From contig CAWDKQ010000009.1 of assembly GCA_963802915.1 (NCBI GenBank), positions 434,001 through 498,000 on the forward strand: a DNA stretch of 64,000 nucleotides, in the 5' to 3' direction. A program made the translations under genes and the position numbers. Of this stretch, positions 17,389 through 26,868 are shown piece by piece. Numbering within the stretch: position 1 is the stretch's first letter; each line of letters opens with the position of its first letter. Under the pieces are notes generated by a model. It had not been told where the DNA came from. It searched no databases and saw only the letters and a list, made by a program, of their open reading frames with translations. Source of the DNA: JAICMB01 sp963802915 (lineage in GTDB: Bacteria; Acidobacteriota; Terriglobia; Bryobacterales; Bryobacteraceae).

Positions 17389-18213
17389 CTAGACCATTAC
17401 TTCGCGCGAACATGCTCTCACGCCGATTTCGATCTCTACCTCGGGGACCGGCGGCCGCGAATAGTACCAGTGAATCCCAAATCGTGCGGCACGGCCGATG
17501 CGGGGCGCCAACATCTCCGGAATGAGAAGACCCAGATCATGAACCGTGTACAACGAAACGGCAGTTGCCTGATTCCAATTGACGCCCAGAGCTTTCAGGT
17601 AATTATCGAGGCTGGTCAGGACTTGGGAAAGCTTCCGTCGCAGACCGGCGGGGGAAATGTCGCCCCGCGCGACGATTCCATCCGGATACGCTCCCGCCTG
17701 ATCGCTGGCCGCGAGGACGAACCCCGGCGGCGGAGAGTTCCGGGGCGCTGCATAACTGAAACCGTAGATGGAGACTTCCGACGGAGGATCGATCTCAGGC
17801 GCGAGGTTCACGCGGGCAACTGGATTGGAGCCGTTGATCAGGAGGTCGCGGTTGGAGAGCAACTCGACGTATTGTTTATTAAAGTCCCCGAATTCCGCGG
17901 GAACAAACGGACGCGGGCAGCGGAGTTCGATGCCGCACAAAGCTTGGGGAGGGCGTTTCGATCTTTCGAGATATGCGTCGATGGCCTCGAAGCCGCTACG
18001 CAGCGGGCGCCATTCCGAGAAGGTCGCGTGCACGATCTCGTATCCGGTGGAGGCGACTACGCCTCCGGAAGAGAGGGCGGCGCTTCCTTTACGAAACCGG
18101 AAACCACCCTTAATATTGTCAGTCAGCTCTGGCTGATCGGCCAAAGCGGTTGAGACCGCAAATCCCATCGCGGCTCCAGCCTGCAAGAAACTGCGACGAC
18201 TTACGTCGGTCAT
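17389..18213 (-). CDS. Tat-exported RidA/YjgF-superfamily-like protein
   Basis: The 274-residue protein begins with a twin-arginine leader (DVSRRSFLQAGAAMGFAVST). Two halves follow. The second half (from about residue 170) has the RidA-like pattern AYPDGIVARGDISPAGLRRK, LSQVLTSLDNYLKALGVN and AVSLYTVHDLG, typical of 2-aminomuconate-deaminase relatives; the first half (GGVVASTGYEIVHATFSEWR) may be a diverged second RidA fold. The usual RidA arginine that binds substrate carboxylates cannot be placed with certainty. An exported RidA is unusual, since the classical role is clearing cytosolic enamines. It is 28 nt upstream of the royal-jelly-family gene on the same strand. Confidence 0.6.
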   Translation of the reverse strand: MTDVSRRSFLQAGAAMGFAVSTALADQPELTDNIKGGFRFRKGSAALSSGGVVASTGYEIVHATFSEWRPLRSGFEAIDAYLERSKRPPQALCGIELRCPRPFVPAEFGDFNKQYVELLSNRDLLINGSNPVARVNLAPEIDPPSEVSIYGFSYAAPRNSPPPGFVLAASDQAGAYPDGIVARGDISPAGLRRKLSQVLTSLDNYLKALGVNWNQATAVSLYTVHDLGLLIPEMLAPRIGRAARFGIHWYYSRPPVPEVEIEIGVRACSREVMV

Positions 18214-18290
18214 GAGTGGGTTGATCCGGCGGCACGCCGACGAGCGTGCGGCCGGATCCTATCCTTATTAATATGTACGGGACCGGTTTA

Positions 18291-18313
18291 TGAGCGGTGT
18301 TGTGCACCGCTCA
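18291..18313. terminator. Stem-loop after the TonB receptor gene
   Basis: TGAGCGGTG (18291-18299) and CACCGCTCA (18305-18313) form a perfect 9-bp stem with a TTGTG loop, immediately downstream of the receptor stop (18322). The T-run (18318-18322 region) lies on the plus-strand side, so for the minus-strand receptor transcript it is a hairpin without a U-tract. Confidence 0.5.
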
Positions 18314-18321
18314 CAAGCTTT

Positions 18322-21300
18322 TTACCAGATGAACTTCGCGCTGATCTGACCAATACGCGGGTCTCGCGCGCCGGTGACCAATCCGAACTGGCTGCTGGAA
18401 TAGTTGCCAACCACGTTCTTGAATTGTGTGTGGTTGAAGATGTTAAAGAATTCAGCCCTGATGAGGAAGGACTTGGATTCCGTGATCTTTGTCGTTTTCG
18501 ACAGGCCAAAATCGGTGTTGCAAATTCCAGGCCCGTGGAAGAAGCGCAGGGGTGAATCGCCGACCGTGCCGTAAGCTTCGGAGCTGAAGGTGCCCGGCAG
18601 GAAGTAGGTATTCGGGCCGTTAGGACCGTTGTTGTGCGGGTCCTGAGTAACGACCGGGCCCGAAACGTTAGGACGATCAATGCCCAAGTTGGTGAGAGAA
18701 AGATCTACAGACTGGCTGATCGTGACCGGGAAACCCGTCGAGAAGCGGCTGATGCCAGAAACGTTCCAACCTTCCGTAAGGCGCTTATAGCCATGAGTGA
18801 AGGCCCGCTGGAAAGGTATTGCCCAGTTGTAGCTCGCCACGAAATTGTTGGTCAGATCGAAGGGCGAGAGCGTGCGGTCGATCGCATAACTGTAGGGATT
18901 GAGACCTTGTCCAATTGGATTCGCGTCATCGATCGACTTCGAAAAGGTGTACGCAAGCAGGAACGTCACGTCCGAGGCCCTTCGTTCCAGGGTGGCCTGG
19001 AACGCGTTGTAGTTCGAATTGGCGACGTTGGACATCGAGGTGGAAGGAGCATAGGCGGCGATGCCGTACTTCGGCCCAAGCGCCTGGTTATCGAGCCCGA
19101 TCATAGTGCCGTAAACAATCGAACCGTCGGGAAGAGTGTAATTGTTCGTTTCACCGTACGGCCCGCATTGCGGGGTTGCTCCCTCGGCATTGAGTTGGTT
19201 GCACAGCGCCGCGCTCCCGACGTTCGGACTCACTCCGGTCTGCAGGTGGTGTCCCTGCGTGCCGACGAACGCGAACGTCGTTACCATGGCCTTCGACAAT
19301 TCACGCTGTAGCGCGAAGTTGTAGTGTTCGGCGTAGGAGAGCTTGTTGTGTATGTTGTAGCCAGGTTCCCAGAGTGGCAGATATTGGGCGAAATTCAAGT
19401 TCGTATCGCCGGGGGCCGGGAACGTGAATGGGAAGCGCTGCCCTTGCGAGGTCCCATCCGATCGTGTCTGAAATGGAGTATCAAGCATAGGCGGGGCGGT
19501 GCTGGCCCAGTAGAGTCCATAGGGCGCATCCCCGATCACTCCGAAGTTGCCGGAGTCAGCCGGCGAAAGATAATAGATGCCATACGCCGCGCGAATACTC
19601 GTTTTGCCTGGGCCGCCCAGAATCTTGCCGAGCAAGCCGCCGCTGATATCCGGGGAATATGCCAGACCGATACGCGGGGCCCATTTGTACTGCATTGGGG
19701 ATATCGATTTGGAAACGCCCGCGTCGCCTGGAACCACGAGTCCCAACGGAGCACTTGGGAATGTTTTCGATTGTTCTCCCGGGTTGATAGTCTCGATATC
19801 TCCGCGAGCGTCGTACCAAGGCTGCGAGATCTCATAGCGAAGCCCAAGGTTGAACGTGAGATTCGATTTCACTTTCCAGGAATCCTGGACGTAAACGCCG
19901 CCATAATGGGAACGGTTGTCCAGCACCTGGATGCTGCACTGAACATACGTGGCAGGCGCGCCGATCAAAAAATCCGCGAAATCGTTGCCGGTCTCGCTGC
20001 CGTTGAAATTGAATACTCCGTTTGGTCCACAGACATTGCGAACGTTGAGCTGGTAGTACCGGAACTCACCCCCGATCTTCACGTTGTGTTTGCCGAGTAT
20101 CTTCGAGAACCCATCGGCAAAATGCCAGGTGTTGTTGGACTGGTGCATATTCAGCCAGTTCACGCCGAGTGAGAAGTTATTGAAGCTAGTCGGCGGCAAA
20201 GTCTCGGGATAACCAGCCGGTCCCGATGGATTAATACCCAGAGTGTTCAGACCGGTCGTGTACCCGAGTGAGGAGAGGCTCACTGTTTCCGCGCTTTTGT
20301 CTCCAAGATTCGCGGTTTGCAGCGAGGTCCGGAAGAAGCTAATACGAAACTCGTTGACCGTCGTCGGATTGAAAGTCTTGGTGTCGCTCACGGAAGCCAT
20401 CTGAGCTCGCTCGGGTGTGCTCACCGGAAAACCGGGAACGCTGATATTGCTGGCGTTGCCCCACGCCGCTAGCGGGCTGTACACGAGGGAGTCGTCGTAA
20501 TGGTAATAGAAGGACCACGTTCCGGTCTTCTCATTGACGAAATCCACGCGTTCTCCCAGTTTCTTGTCATCGACCGTACCTTTTTGGCTCGAATTAGCGT
20601 ACAAACCCGTTGCCGGATCAACGTTCGGCATGGGGATGTACCCTATCTCATTCGTCGCTACTTTGTCCCATCCGTTTTGTGGAATGACAGCGTTCGGGAA
20701 AACGCACCCACCAGTGTTTGTGCATCCAGCGAAGTTGTAGGGTTCTCCGTTGGACACTCCATAGCCGAGCCGTTGAGAAAGAACGTTCGCCCAATGGGAA
20801 CCGTTCACGGTCATCGGCGTACCGTTTGGGCTGAGGAAGTCGCCCGATGTGAAGATGCCCTGCCGTTCATTCACATTGGGCAACTGTAAGATCCCTGTGC
20901 TGGCGCCCTCGACCTGCTTCGTACCCTGATAGTCCGTGAACCAGAACAGTTTGTTTTTCCAGAACGGTCCGCCCGCGGCGTAGCCGAACTGGTTGCGGCG
21001 CAACTCGGGTTTATCGGGATCGAAGAAGCCGCGTGCGTCCAGTTTGTCGTTGCGTAGAAACTCGAAAACATCCCCATGAAATCCGTTCGTGCCGGTTTTC
21101 GTGATGGCGTTCATAACGCCTCCGCTAAACCTTCCGTACTCCGCGGTGAAGCTGTTCGTCAGGAGTCGGAATTCCTCGATCGAGTCGAGATTTGGCACCA
21201 GCCCAGCGCCCATGTTTTTGCCTTCGCTCACATCGCCGCCGTTGACGAGGAACGCGTTGGCAGTTTCGGGCATGCCGTTAACGGAAACATTGCCCGGCGT

Positions 21301-21849
21301 GCCGAACATGCCGGACACAGGACGATCGTTGTTGACAGTACCGGATGTCGTCGGCGCAACGCCAGCTTGTAAGCCGAGTAGGTCGAGATAGCTGCGGCCA
21401 TTCAGTGGCATGGCGAGCATTTTCTGGGTTTCAATCACGTCGCCGAGCTGCGTGTTTTCGGTCTCCACCTGAACAGCATTTGCCTCAACGCTGACATTCT
21501 GTTGAACTGCGCCCACTTCGAGCGTGACATCGATTCGAAGCTGGTCATTCACCTTCACATCGATTCCGGTTGCAGTGAACTGCTGGAATCCGGATGCGCT
21601 CACGACGATGCGGTACGGACCCGGGGGAAGCGCCAGGATGCGATAAGTGCCATCGGCGTCTGACATCGTTTCTTTTGTAAGATTGGTGTCCACGTTGACA
21701 GCTGTCACACGAGCGCCTGCGACCACTGCATCCGATTTGTCGCGGACCACACCCAAAATTGATCCAGTTACGTCCCCCAGTGCCGCGCTGCAGCATAGGA
21801 GCGCAAAAAACAGGACTACGAGGTAACTCCTGAAGTAACGTCGAGACAT
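18322..21849 (-). CDS. TonB-dependent receptor with carboxypeptidase-regulatory domain (Oar-like)
   Basis: The ATG at 21849 is chosen because AGGAG lies 6-7 nt upstream; an in-frame start at 21906 lacks a ribosome site. The 1175-residue outer-membrane protein has a signal peptide, an N-terminal carboxypeptidase-regulatory-like beta domain (VTGSILGVVRDKSDAVVAGA through PPGPYRIVVSASGFQ), a plug (MLAMPLNGRSYLDLL, then TVNDRP and GNVSVNGMPETANAF) and a long barrel ending in an aromatic residue. Such receptors are expanded in Acidobacteria and are thought to import oligosaccharides or glycopeptide-like ligands with TonB-ExbBD energy. It is divergent from the porin-like gene at 21991. Confidence 0.92.
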   Translation of the reverse strand: MSRRYFRSYLVVLFFALLCCSAALGDVTGSILGVVRDKSDAVVAGARVTAVNVDTNLTKETMSDADGTYRILALPPGPYRIVVSASGFQQFTATGIDVKVNDQLRIDVTLEVGAVQQNVSVEANAVQVETENTQLGDVIETQKMLAMPLNGRSYLDLLGLQAGVAPTTSGTVNNDRPVSGMFGTPGNVSVNGMPETANAFLVNGGDVSEGKNMGAGLVPNLDSIEEFRLLTNSFTAEYGRFSGGVMNAITKTGTNGFHGDVFEFLRNDKLDARGFFDPDKPELRRNQFGYAAGGPFWKNKLFWFTDYQGTKQVEGASTGILQLPNVNERQGIFTSGDFLSPNGTPMTVNGSHWANVLSQRLGYGVSNGEPYNFAGCTNTGGCVFPNAVIPQNGWDKVATNEIGYIPMPNVDPATGLYANSSQKGTVDDKKLGERVDFVNEKTGTWSFYYHYDDSLVYSPLAAWGNASNISVPGFPVSTPERAQMASVSDTKTFNPTTVNEFRISFFRTSLQTANLGDKSAETVSLSSLGYTTGLNTLGINPSGPAGYPETLPPTSFNNFSLGVNWLNMHQSNNTWHFADGFSKILGKHNVKIGGEFRYYQLNVRNVCGPNGVFNFNGSETGNDFADFLIGAPATYVQCSIQVLDNRSHYGGVYVQDSWKVKSNLTFNLGLRYEISQPWYDARGDIETINPGEQSKTFPSAPLGLVVPGDAGVSKSISPMQYKWAPRIGLAYSPDISGGLLGKILGGPGKTSIRAAYGIYYLSPADSGNFGVIGDAPYGLYWASTAPPMLDTPFQTRSDGTSQGQRFPFTFPAPGDTNLNFAQYLPLWEPGYNIHNKLSYAEHYNFALQRELSKAMVTTFAFVGTQGHHLQTGVSPNVGSAALCNQLNAEGATPQCGPYGETNNYTLPDGSIVYGTMIGLDNQALGPKYGIAAYAPSTSMSNVANSNYNAFQATLERRASDVTFLLAYTFSKSIDDANPIGQGLNPYSYAIDRTLSPFDLTNNFVASYNWAIPFQRAFTHGYKRLTEGWNVSGISRFSTGFPVTISQSVDLSLTNLGIDRPNVSGPVVTQDPHNNGPNGPNTYFLPGTFSSEAYGTVGDSPLRFFHGPGICNTDFGLSKTTKITESKSFLIRAEFFNIFNHTQFKNVVGNYSSSQFGLVTGARDPRIGQISAKFIW

Positions 21850-21884
21850 GCCGAACTCCTTGATGTGAGAACAACGTCTCTTTT

Positions 21885-21911
21885 GGATTTTATAGTACAA
21901 TATCACAATTG
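21885..21911. promoter_or_regulatory. AT-rich regulatory region between TonB receptor and porin
   Basis: The intergenic region contains an AT-rich stretch with a minus-strand TATAAA (21896-21891) as a -10 for the receptor, and the sequence AGTACAATATCACAATTG. The TACAATA core also occurs in the palindrome before the GntR gene (36331-36337), so this may be one of its targets. Inference only. Confidence 0.35.
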
Positions 21912-21990
21912 AAGGGGGCGAGCAAGACTTTTGTGGCGTGCCCGCAAAATGGCCAGCTTTGGGTCAACCTCGCTGCCGGCAAAGTGCCTC

Positions 21991-23349
21991 ATGACGCGCA
22001 AGATCGGAAAAAAACTTCTGGCCGCCGCTGTGCTGACAGCGGTTGCCGTCGCCCAGCAGGTGGCACCGGCATGTCCGGAAAACGGATCCGAGCGGGAGCA
22101 GAAACTCGAAGAGAGAATTCGGATTTTGGAGGAACGGCTTCGAGCCGTGGAATCGAGGCTTGGACCGGAGCCCGGCGCAGCCGCGGTGCTTTCCCCGCCC
22201 AACCAGGCGTCGCCTTCCCGTCCCGATCCTCCTACTGAAACTGCGCACAGTGCGACGGAAGCGCCTGCCACAAAATTCGCCGTCCTGCTCGACGGATACT
22301 ACGAATACAACTTCAACCACCCGATCGGCCGCGTCAGCCTTTTGCGGCCCTTCGATCCTACCAGCAACAGCTTCACGCTCAATCAAGCAGTGGTCGAACT
22401 AGAGCGTCCCGCGGATCTGTCCGCCGGCCGATCCTTTGGCGGCGTTCTCGATCTGGTGTTAGGGCAAATGTCCATGGCCGCCGCAAACCAATCCAATGAG
22501 CCGCGGCCAGACGCATATCGCTACCTGTGGCAGGCTTACGGAACGTACATTGCCCCTGTAGGCAAAGGACTCACGGTGGACTTCGGGAGGTTCGGCAGCC
22601 CCTTAGGGTTCGAAGGGCCGATCGACAAAGACGACTTCAACTACACCCGTTCATTGATTTTCGCGGCGCTGCCTTTCTATCACATGGGATTCCGATCGAC
22701 GTATCCCGTCTCGAAGTCTGTTGCGCTTACATGGGGTCTCGTGAACGGGATAAACCAGATGGAGGACTTCAACGGATTCAAATCGAATCTGTTCACGGCG
22801 ACAGTCTCCCCGTCCAGCCGCATTACATGGACGTCGCTGTACTACGTCGGACAAGAGCAGCGCGATCTTGTTCCGGCTACTGGCGACGGAGCTTCTCTCG
22901 CGGCGCAACCGGGATTCTCGATTACTCCGATCTCGCCGGCGCCCAATGGCAGAACTCATATCGCGGATACGTATTTATCGTGGAGCATGACACCCAATCT
23001 GACGATCGCGGGAGAAAGCACGTATTTCCTGAACCGCCTCTACTCAAATTCAGCGCCTTCGGACGCAGCAGCCGCGGCCCTGTATGCGAAATATCAACTC
23101 ACGCCGACTTTTTTCCTCGCCGGACGCGCGGAATATTTTTCCGATCGGGGGTATCTGACGGGACTGACGCAATCGCTCAACGAAGTAACTCTCACTGCCG
23201 GCTATCAGCCAGTATCCGGTTTCCAGCTTCGATGGGAGGTGCGGCGCGACGGTTCCAATCGCCGGTTCTTCCTGACCAGCGTTCCTGGCGTTCTCAGCGA
23301 AAATCAAACCACGGCGACAATGGCCATGCTGTGGTGGTTCGGCAAGTAG
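21991..23349 (+). CDS. Outer-membrane beta-barrel porin (OmpL/BBP2-like)
   Basis: From the ATG at 21991 the product is 452 residues. After a signal peptide (KLLAAAVLTAVAVAQQ) comes a heptad-like coiled coil (EREQKLEERIRILEERLRAV), a proline-rich linker, and then alternating strands of a porin: VLLDGYYEYNFNHP, SFTLNQAVVELERPA, YGTYIAPVGKGLTVDFGRFG and FYHMGFRSTYPVSK, ending MAMLWWFGK with a terminal aromatic strand. The coiled coil plus barrel matches putative beta-barrel porin-2 proteins of Acidobacteria. It diverges from the TonB receptor and probably gives small nutrients a passive route across the outer membrane. Confidence 0.8.
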   Translation: MTRKIGKKLLAAAVLTAVAVAQQVAPACPENGSEREQKLEERIRILEERLRAVESRLGPEPGAAAVLSPPNQASPSRPDPPTETAHSATEAPATKFAVLLDGYYEYNFNHPIGRVSLLRPFDPTSNSFTLNQAVVELERPADLSAGRSFGGVLDLVLGQMSMAAANQSNEPRPDAYRYLWQAYGTYIAPVGKGLTVDFGRFGSPLGFEGPIDKDDFNYTRSLIFAALPFYHMGFRSTYPVSKSVALTWGLVNGINQMEDFNGFKSNLFTATVSPSSRITWTSLYYVGQEQRDLVPATGDGASLAAQPGFSITPISPAPNGRTHIADTYLSWSMTPNLTIAGESTYFLNRLYSNSAPSDAAAAALYAKYQLTPTFFLAGRAEYFSDRGYLTGLTQSLNEVTLTAGYQPVSGFQLRWEVRRDGSNRRFFLTSVPGVLSENQTTATMAMLWWFGK

Positions 23350-23357
23350 CAAAGCGT

Positions 23358-24548
23358 TTAAGCACGTCGCTCGACGGCGATCCTGCGCGGCCGGCGGAAT
23401 GCCGTGAAGTGGAATATTGCGTCCTGAAGCGGCGTCCCAACTACTTCGATGCGCTTGGGGTCGCGCGTACCCACGCCCGCTTCTTCCGCGAGGCGAAGCA
23501 TGTTGTCGGAGGTTTCGAACGGATGCGTGCCGCGATCCGCGAACGGATTGAGACCCATCAGCGTTAACCCGATGGCATCGGTGTTTACCGGGTTCGTGCC
23601 GGCCAGCATGATGCCCGGACTCACTACGCTAATGCCCGGCGCCCAGGGCCCCTCGCCACCGGAGAGCGTCTTAATACCGTCCACAATCGCGAGATCGACA
23701 GGACGCGACGCGACGAGATCGACAACCGCGCGTGGAACACGATAGCCATCCTGCCGCGGAGTGGTGAAATCCTTTTCCTGGGGCGATGATTTGGGAGGCT
23801 GCCGGTGGCCGCCATGAAGAAGCCCGCGCCCGCCTTTCGGATTCTCATTTGGCTCGTCATCGCCAGGGTTGCCGTAGATGGACACGGGCGTGATGCCGAA
23901 GCAATTCTTCATCGACAGCGTGAAGCCGGTGGTCTCGTGCTCCTTCATCTTCGTCAGGCTGACGAAGACATCGCAATCCTCGTAAGAGTGATTGAGATCG
24001 TATGCGGGATATAAGTAACCGCCAAACGGCACTTTGAATCGCGAATACTTTTTCCCTCGGCCAAGGTTGTTGGTGTTCTCGAACTCCACCTTGGGCGCTG
24101 CGTTTTGAATGTCCAGCGGTTCCCAGTTCGCGAGCAGCATGGATTCTTCGACCGGATCAGCCGAAGACCAGGGGCTCTCCAGCACCCGGATGCGCTTCGC
24201 GCCGGCCCTGCCCATCAAGTGTACGGTTGCGATCAGAACGCGGGGATTCGTGTAGTGAGTATCGCCGAGCGGTAAATGGCCGACGCGATATGACGGAGCG
24301 CCCGTCATGTTGATCTTGATTGCGACGGTCTTCCCTCCGACGATGCGGCCCAGACCTCCCAACTGGTCGAACATTTTGCTCAACACGGGCAGGAGTTCAG
24401 ACGATTCGTACGTTTTGCAGCGTGCTACAGCGACTGGGCTGGAAGGCGCATTCGCTCCGCGGAGCAGAGGGGCGCTTGCCAGATAAGCTCCCGATGCCGC
24501 CGAAACTGTTTTGAACAGCCATTCTCTACGCGTGAAGTCGTTCCGCAT
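23358..24548 (-). CDS. Tat-exported DUF362 protein
   Basis: The start at 24548 follows GGAGG by 5-6 nt; longer in-frame starts run into the upstream gene. The 396-residue protein opens with a twin-arginine leader (DFTRREWLFKTVSAASGAYL). The DUF362 core shows AIKINMTGAPSYRVG near 85, DVFVSLTKMKEHETTGFTLS near 215 with KNCFGITP, and DLAIVDGIKTLSGGEGPW near 300. DUF362 members are often iron-sulfur linked, but no ferredoxin motif is seen here. It lies 22 nt after an unrecognised gene on the same strand, so they are probably one transcript. A second DUF362 gene lies at 40827. Confidence 0.83.
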   Translation of the reverse strand: MRNDFTRREWLFKTVSAASGAYLASAPLLRGANAPSSPVAVARCKTYESSELLPVLSKMFDQLGGLGRIVGGKTVAIKINMTGAPSYRVGHLPLGDTHYTNPRVLIATVHLMGRAGAKRIRVLESPWSSADPVEESMLLANWEPLDIQNAAPKVEFENTNNLGRGKKYSRFKVPFGGYLYPAYDLNHSYEDCDVFVSLTKMKEHETTGFTLSMKNCFGITPVSIYGNPGDDEPNENPKGGRGLLHGGHRQPPKSSPQEKDFTTPRQDGYRVPRAVVDLVASRPVDLAIVDGIKTLSGGEGPWAPGISVVSPGIMLAGTNPVNTDAIGLTLMGLNPFADRGTHPFETSDNMLRLAEEAGVGTRDPKRIEVVGTPLQDAIFHFTAFRRPRRIAVERRA

Positions 24549-24570
24549 GTGTGCCTCCATTGAAATCGCT

Positions 24571-25830
24571 TTATCCCTCGAGCTCGATTGCCGAATAATG
24601 TAGCAATGCCGGAAGATGAATTTCCACGTGATCTTTTCCGGGCTCCATGTGTACCGCGCGCGGACTCGTTTGGTCCAGAGTTTGCAGCGTTGCCTTTGCA
24701 TAGCGCCCTGCAACTCTGACGGTCGCCGAATCCGGGCCACCCAGCGAAGTCTTGCCATTCAATTCGCGGGCGTAGAACAGAAGCTGCAGGAGCGCGTGCC
24801 TGCGGTCCGGCGCCGTGGTGAGATATGAGGCGAGAGCCCCGCCGTTCCAGAATCGTACGAGATCGTGGCGGTGACTGATCAGGATTACAGTGTCATTGGC
24901 GATGAGAAACGGGTCATCAAGACCGCCCGGTTTGGCCATCGCTATTTTGCCCGTTCCTGAGGCTCGCACAGTAAAACGCGGATGGTCCAGAACAAGTTTC
25001 GCTGAAGTTGGAACATCGCCCCATACGGGACCCGCGATCAGCATGCCACCTGCCTGAACGAACGTCGAGATCTGTTTGCGAAGCTCTGGCGTTGGAGGAT
25101 CCTCGTCGACATAGAGAACGGCTTTCAGACCCGTCAAGGCCGAAGGCGCCAAGTCGTTCTTGGGCAGAATGCAGTATTGCTCGTTCGTGCGTCCGAGCAG
25201 GTTCAGCACTTCGTTCGTCAGCGCTTCGTTTTTCGGCGAAAAATCCGACACCACGCCGATTACAGCCTCCGGAGTGTAATCGCACCACTGTTTGTGAGAC
25301 GAAAAAAATCGCGATGCCTCGGCCAACTTTTGCCAGATTTCCAAAGCCTTCTGATTCCGGGCGGCGATGCCGGCAGCGAGTTGATCGTCGAGCGTCACGA
25401 TCCAGCGCGCGCCGTAAGTCGCGGCGTCAGCGACCGCCAAAACGTAGGAGTCTACTGGAAGACCTTTGTCCGGTGGCTTCGCATCGATCCACACTTCGGA
25501 TTCGGCGTGAAGTGCATGAGCCAGGCGGATTTTCCAGCCGTTGGAATCGACCCAGGGAGCGCCGGTCGGACCGGACGAGGCAACGTCTTTGTCTTCTTTG
25601 CGCGATAGTTTCACGCCCGGCCAATCTCCCGCCAGGATCTTCACATTGGGGGCCGGCGATGCCGCGCTTACCACCTGAATCCCCTTCTCCTTAGCGCCGT
25701 CTACGATGGACTGAAGTCCCGCTGTGTTGTCAACGACCAGGGAGTTGAAGCAAGTGCCGTTCAACAGTGCCAGTTCGGACGCGTTTTGCCACAGGCTTGG
25801 CCAGCGCATCGGAGTCGAGGTTATTGCCAT
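24571..25830 (-). CDS. Hypothetical protein, possible amidotransferase-like C-terminal domain
   Basis: I do not recognise this 419-residue family. There is no signal peptide. The N-terminal half alternates strands and helices like a TIM-barrel or hydrolase-type domain (SIVDGAKEKGIQVVSA near 40; AVADAATYGARWIVTLDD near 140). From about residue 190 the pattern EAVIGVVSDFSPKN, LKAVLYVDEDPPTPELRKQI and FVQAGGMLIAGPVWGD resembles the flavodoxin-like fold of GATase1/trehalose-utilisation-type domains found after glycoside hydrolase barrels. It is upstream of, and closely spaced to, a Tat-exported DUF362 protein. A carbohydrate-related role is a guess. Confidence 0.6.
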   Translation of the reverse strand: MAITSTPMRWPSLWQNASELALLNGTCFNSLVVDNTAGLQSIVDGAKEKGIQVVSAASPAPNVKILAGDWPGVKLSRKEDKDVASSGPTGAPWVDSNGWKIRLAHALHAESEVWIDAKPPDKGLPVDSYVLAVADAATYGARWIVTLDDQLAAGIAARNQKALEIWQKLAEASRFFSSHKQWCDYTPEAVIGVVSDFSPKNEALTNEVLNLLGRTNEQYCILPKNDLAPSALTGLKAVLYVDEDPPTPELRKQISTFVQAGGMLIAGPVWGDVPTSAKLVLDHPRFTVRASGTGKIAMAKPGGLDDPFLIANDTVILISHRHDLVRFWNGGALASYLTTAPDRRHALLQLLFYARELNGKTSLGGPDSATVRVAGRYAKATLQTLDQTSPRAVHMEPGKDHVEIHLPALLHYSAIELEG

Positions 25831-25868
25831 AGGAACGATCTTAGTGTCATATCATACCACAAATGGGC

Positions 25869-26774
25869 TTAGGATCGACTGCCCCCGGCAGCCAGGCTTT
25901 CCGGACGAATCGCCTGTGCTCGCACCATGGCCGATCGCAGCATCATGGTCGCAGTGTAGATCACCACAACGATTACTAGCCAACGAACCGCGCCGAGCGG
26001 AAGCGAACGCACCAAATAGGCGGCTAGCAAAACCGCCGGTACGCCGCCGACTGTCAATCCAATAGCAGCTTTCATGTCGTAGCTACGAGCCCGGATAAAC
26101 GGTACACTCCCTACCGGCATCATGAACGCACAGGATCCCATCATGATCGGAAAGGCGGCCCGCGGATCCATGCCGAGAAGGCTCACCACCATCATGCATG
26201 GGGCATAGAATCCGATGCCCATCATCATCAGCCCCGAAAACGTGAAGTTCGCAGCGGCCGCAACGATCAGTTTCGGCGCGCTCAAACTCAGCGAATCGCC
26301 GCCGGGAGGCAGGAGCGAAAACTGAGTCATCAGCATGACCACGGATGCCATAAACAACGCGATGGACATTCCGATCTGAATCCTGCGCCGCGGCCACCTC
26401 GAAACCATGCGCGCTCCCAACCACGCACCGAGAACCGACGCCAGAAGCAAGGTGACCAGCGTAGTCATCCCAACCTTGACCGCGTCGATGTAGATAAACG
26501 CCTGCAGGATGGAAGGAATCGTGTTGCCGACGTTGAGCGTTCCGGGAAGTTGTTCGTCGCGTACCAGCTTGAATAACTTGTAGGACGCGGTGGCAGTGGC
26601 AAAAGAGCCGATGCCGAGCGTATCGAAGAAGTTAACGACAAATCCAATCACGTTCTGCAGAGGACCGAACCGGCGTTTTTCAGCTCCAGTGGCCGAGTCC
26701 CTGATGGCAAACAGCCAGAATATTATGAATGCGCCGGTCATCACGGCAAGCGTGATTAGAAGTGCGTTTCTCAT
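25869..26774 (-). CDS. Sulfite exporter TauE/SafE-family (TSUP) permease
   Basis: The ATG at 26774 gives 301 residues; a longer in-frame start at 26870 would add a non-membrane extension. About eight membrane segments are visible, including LLITLAVMTGAFIIFWLF at the start and two half-repeats with GFVVNFFDTLGIGSFATAT and NFTFSGLMMMGIGFYAPCM, the loops typical of TSUP. The family moves sulfite, sulfoacetate or other organosulfur anions. No sulfur genes flank it. It is divergent from the FG-GAP protein across about 95 bp that holds a palindrome. Confidence 0.82.
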   Translation of the reverse strand: MRNALLITLAVMTGAFIIFWLFAIRDSATGAEKRRFGPLQNVIGFVVNFFDTLGIGSFATATASYKLFKLVRDEQLPGTLNVGNTIPSILQAFIYIDAVKVGMTTLVTLLLASVLGAWLGARMVSRWPRRRIQIGMSIALFMASVVMLMTQFSLLPPGGDSLSLSAPKLIVAAAANFTFSGLMMMGIGFYAPCMMVVSLLGMDPRAAFPIMMGSCAFMMPVGSVPFIRARSYDMKAAIGLTVGGVPAVLLAAYLVRSLPLGAVRWLVIVVVIYTATMMLRSAMVRAQAIRPESLAAGGSRS

Positions 26775-26821
26775 TAGGCATAAGTATACGTTCGATCGCG
26801 GTGTTTGAACATACTCAGTTA

Positions 26822-26834
26822 GCAAGTTACTTGC
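26822..26834. promoter_or_regulatory. Palindrome GCAAGT-T-ACTTGC in divergent promoter region
   Basis: A perfect 6-bp inverted repeat with a one-base centre sits midway between the TSUP permease start (26774) and the FG-GAP protein start (26869). Its core GCAAGTTA...CTTGC recurs at 31099-31118 in another divergent intergenic region. Probably an operator shared by both genes. Confidence 0.45.
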
Positions 26835-26868
26835 AGTAACCCCGTGCGTGATACACAATGTGAGCATC

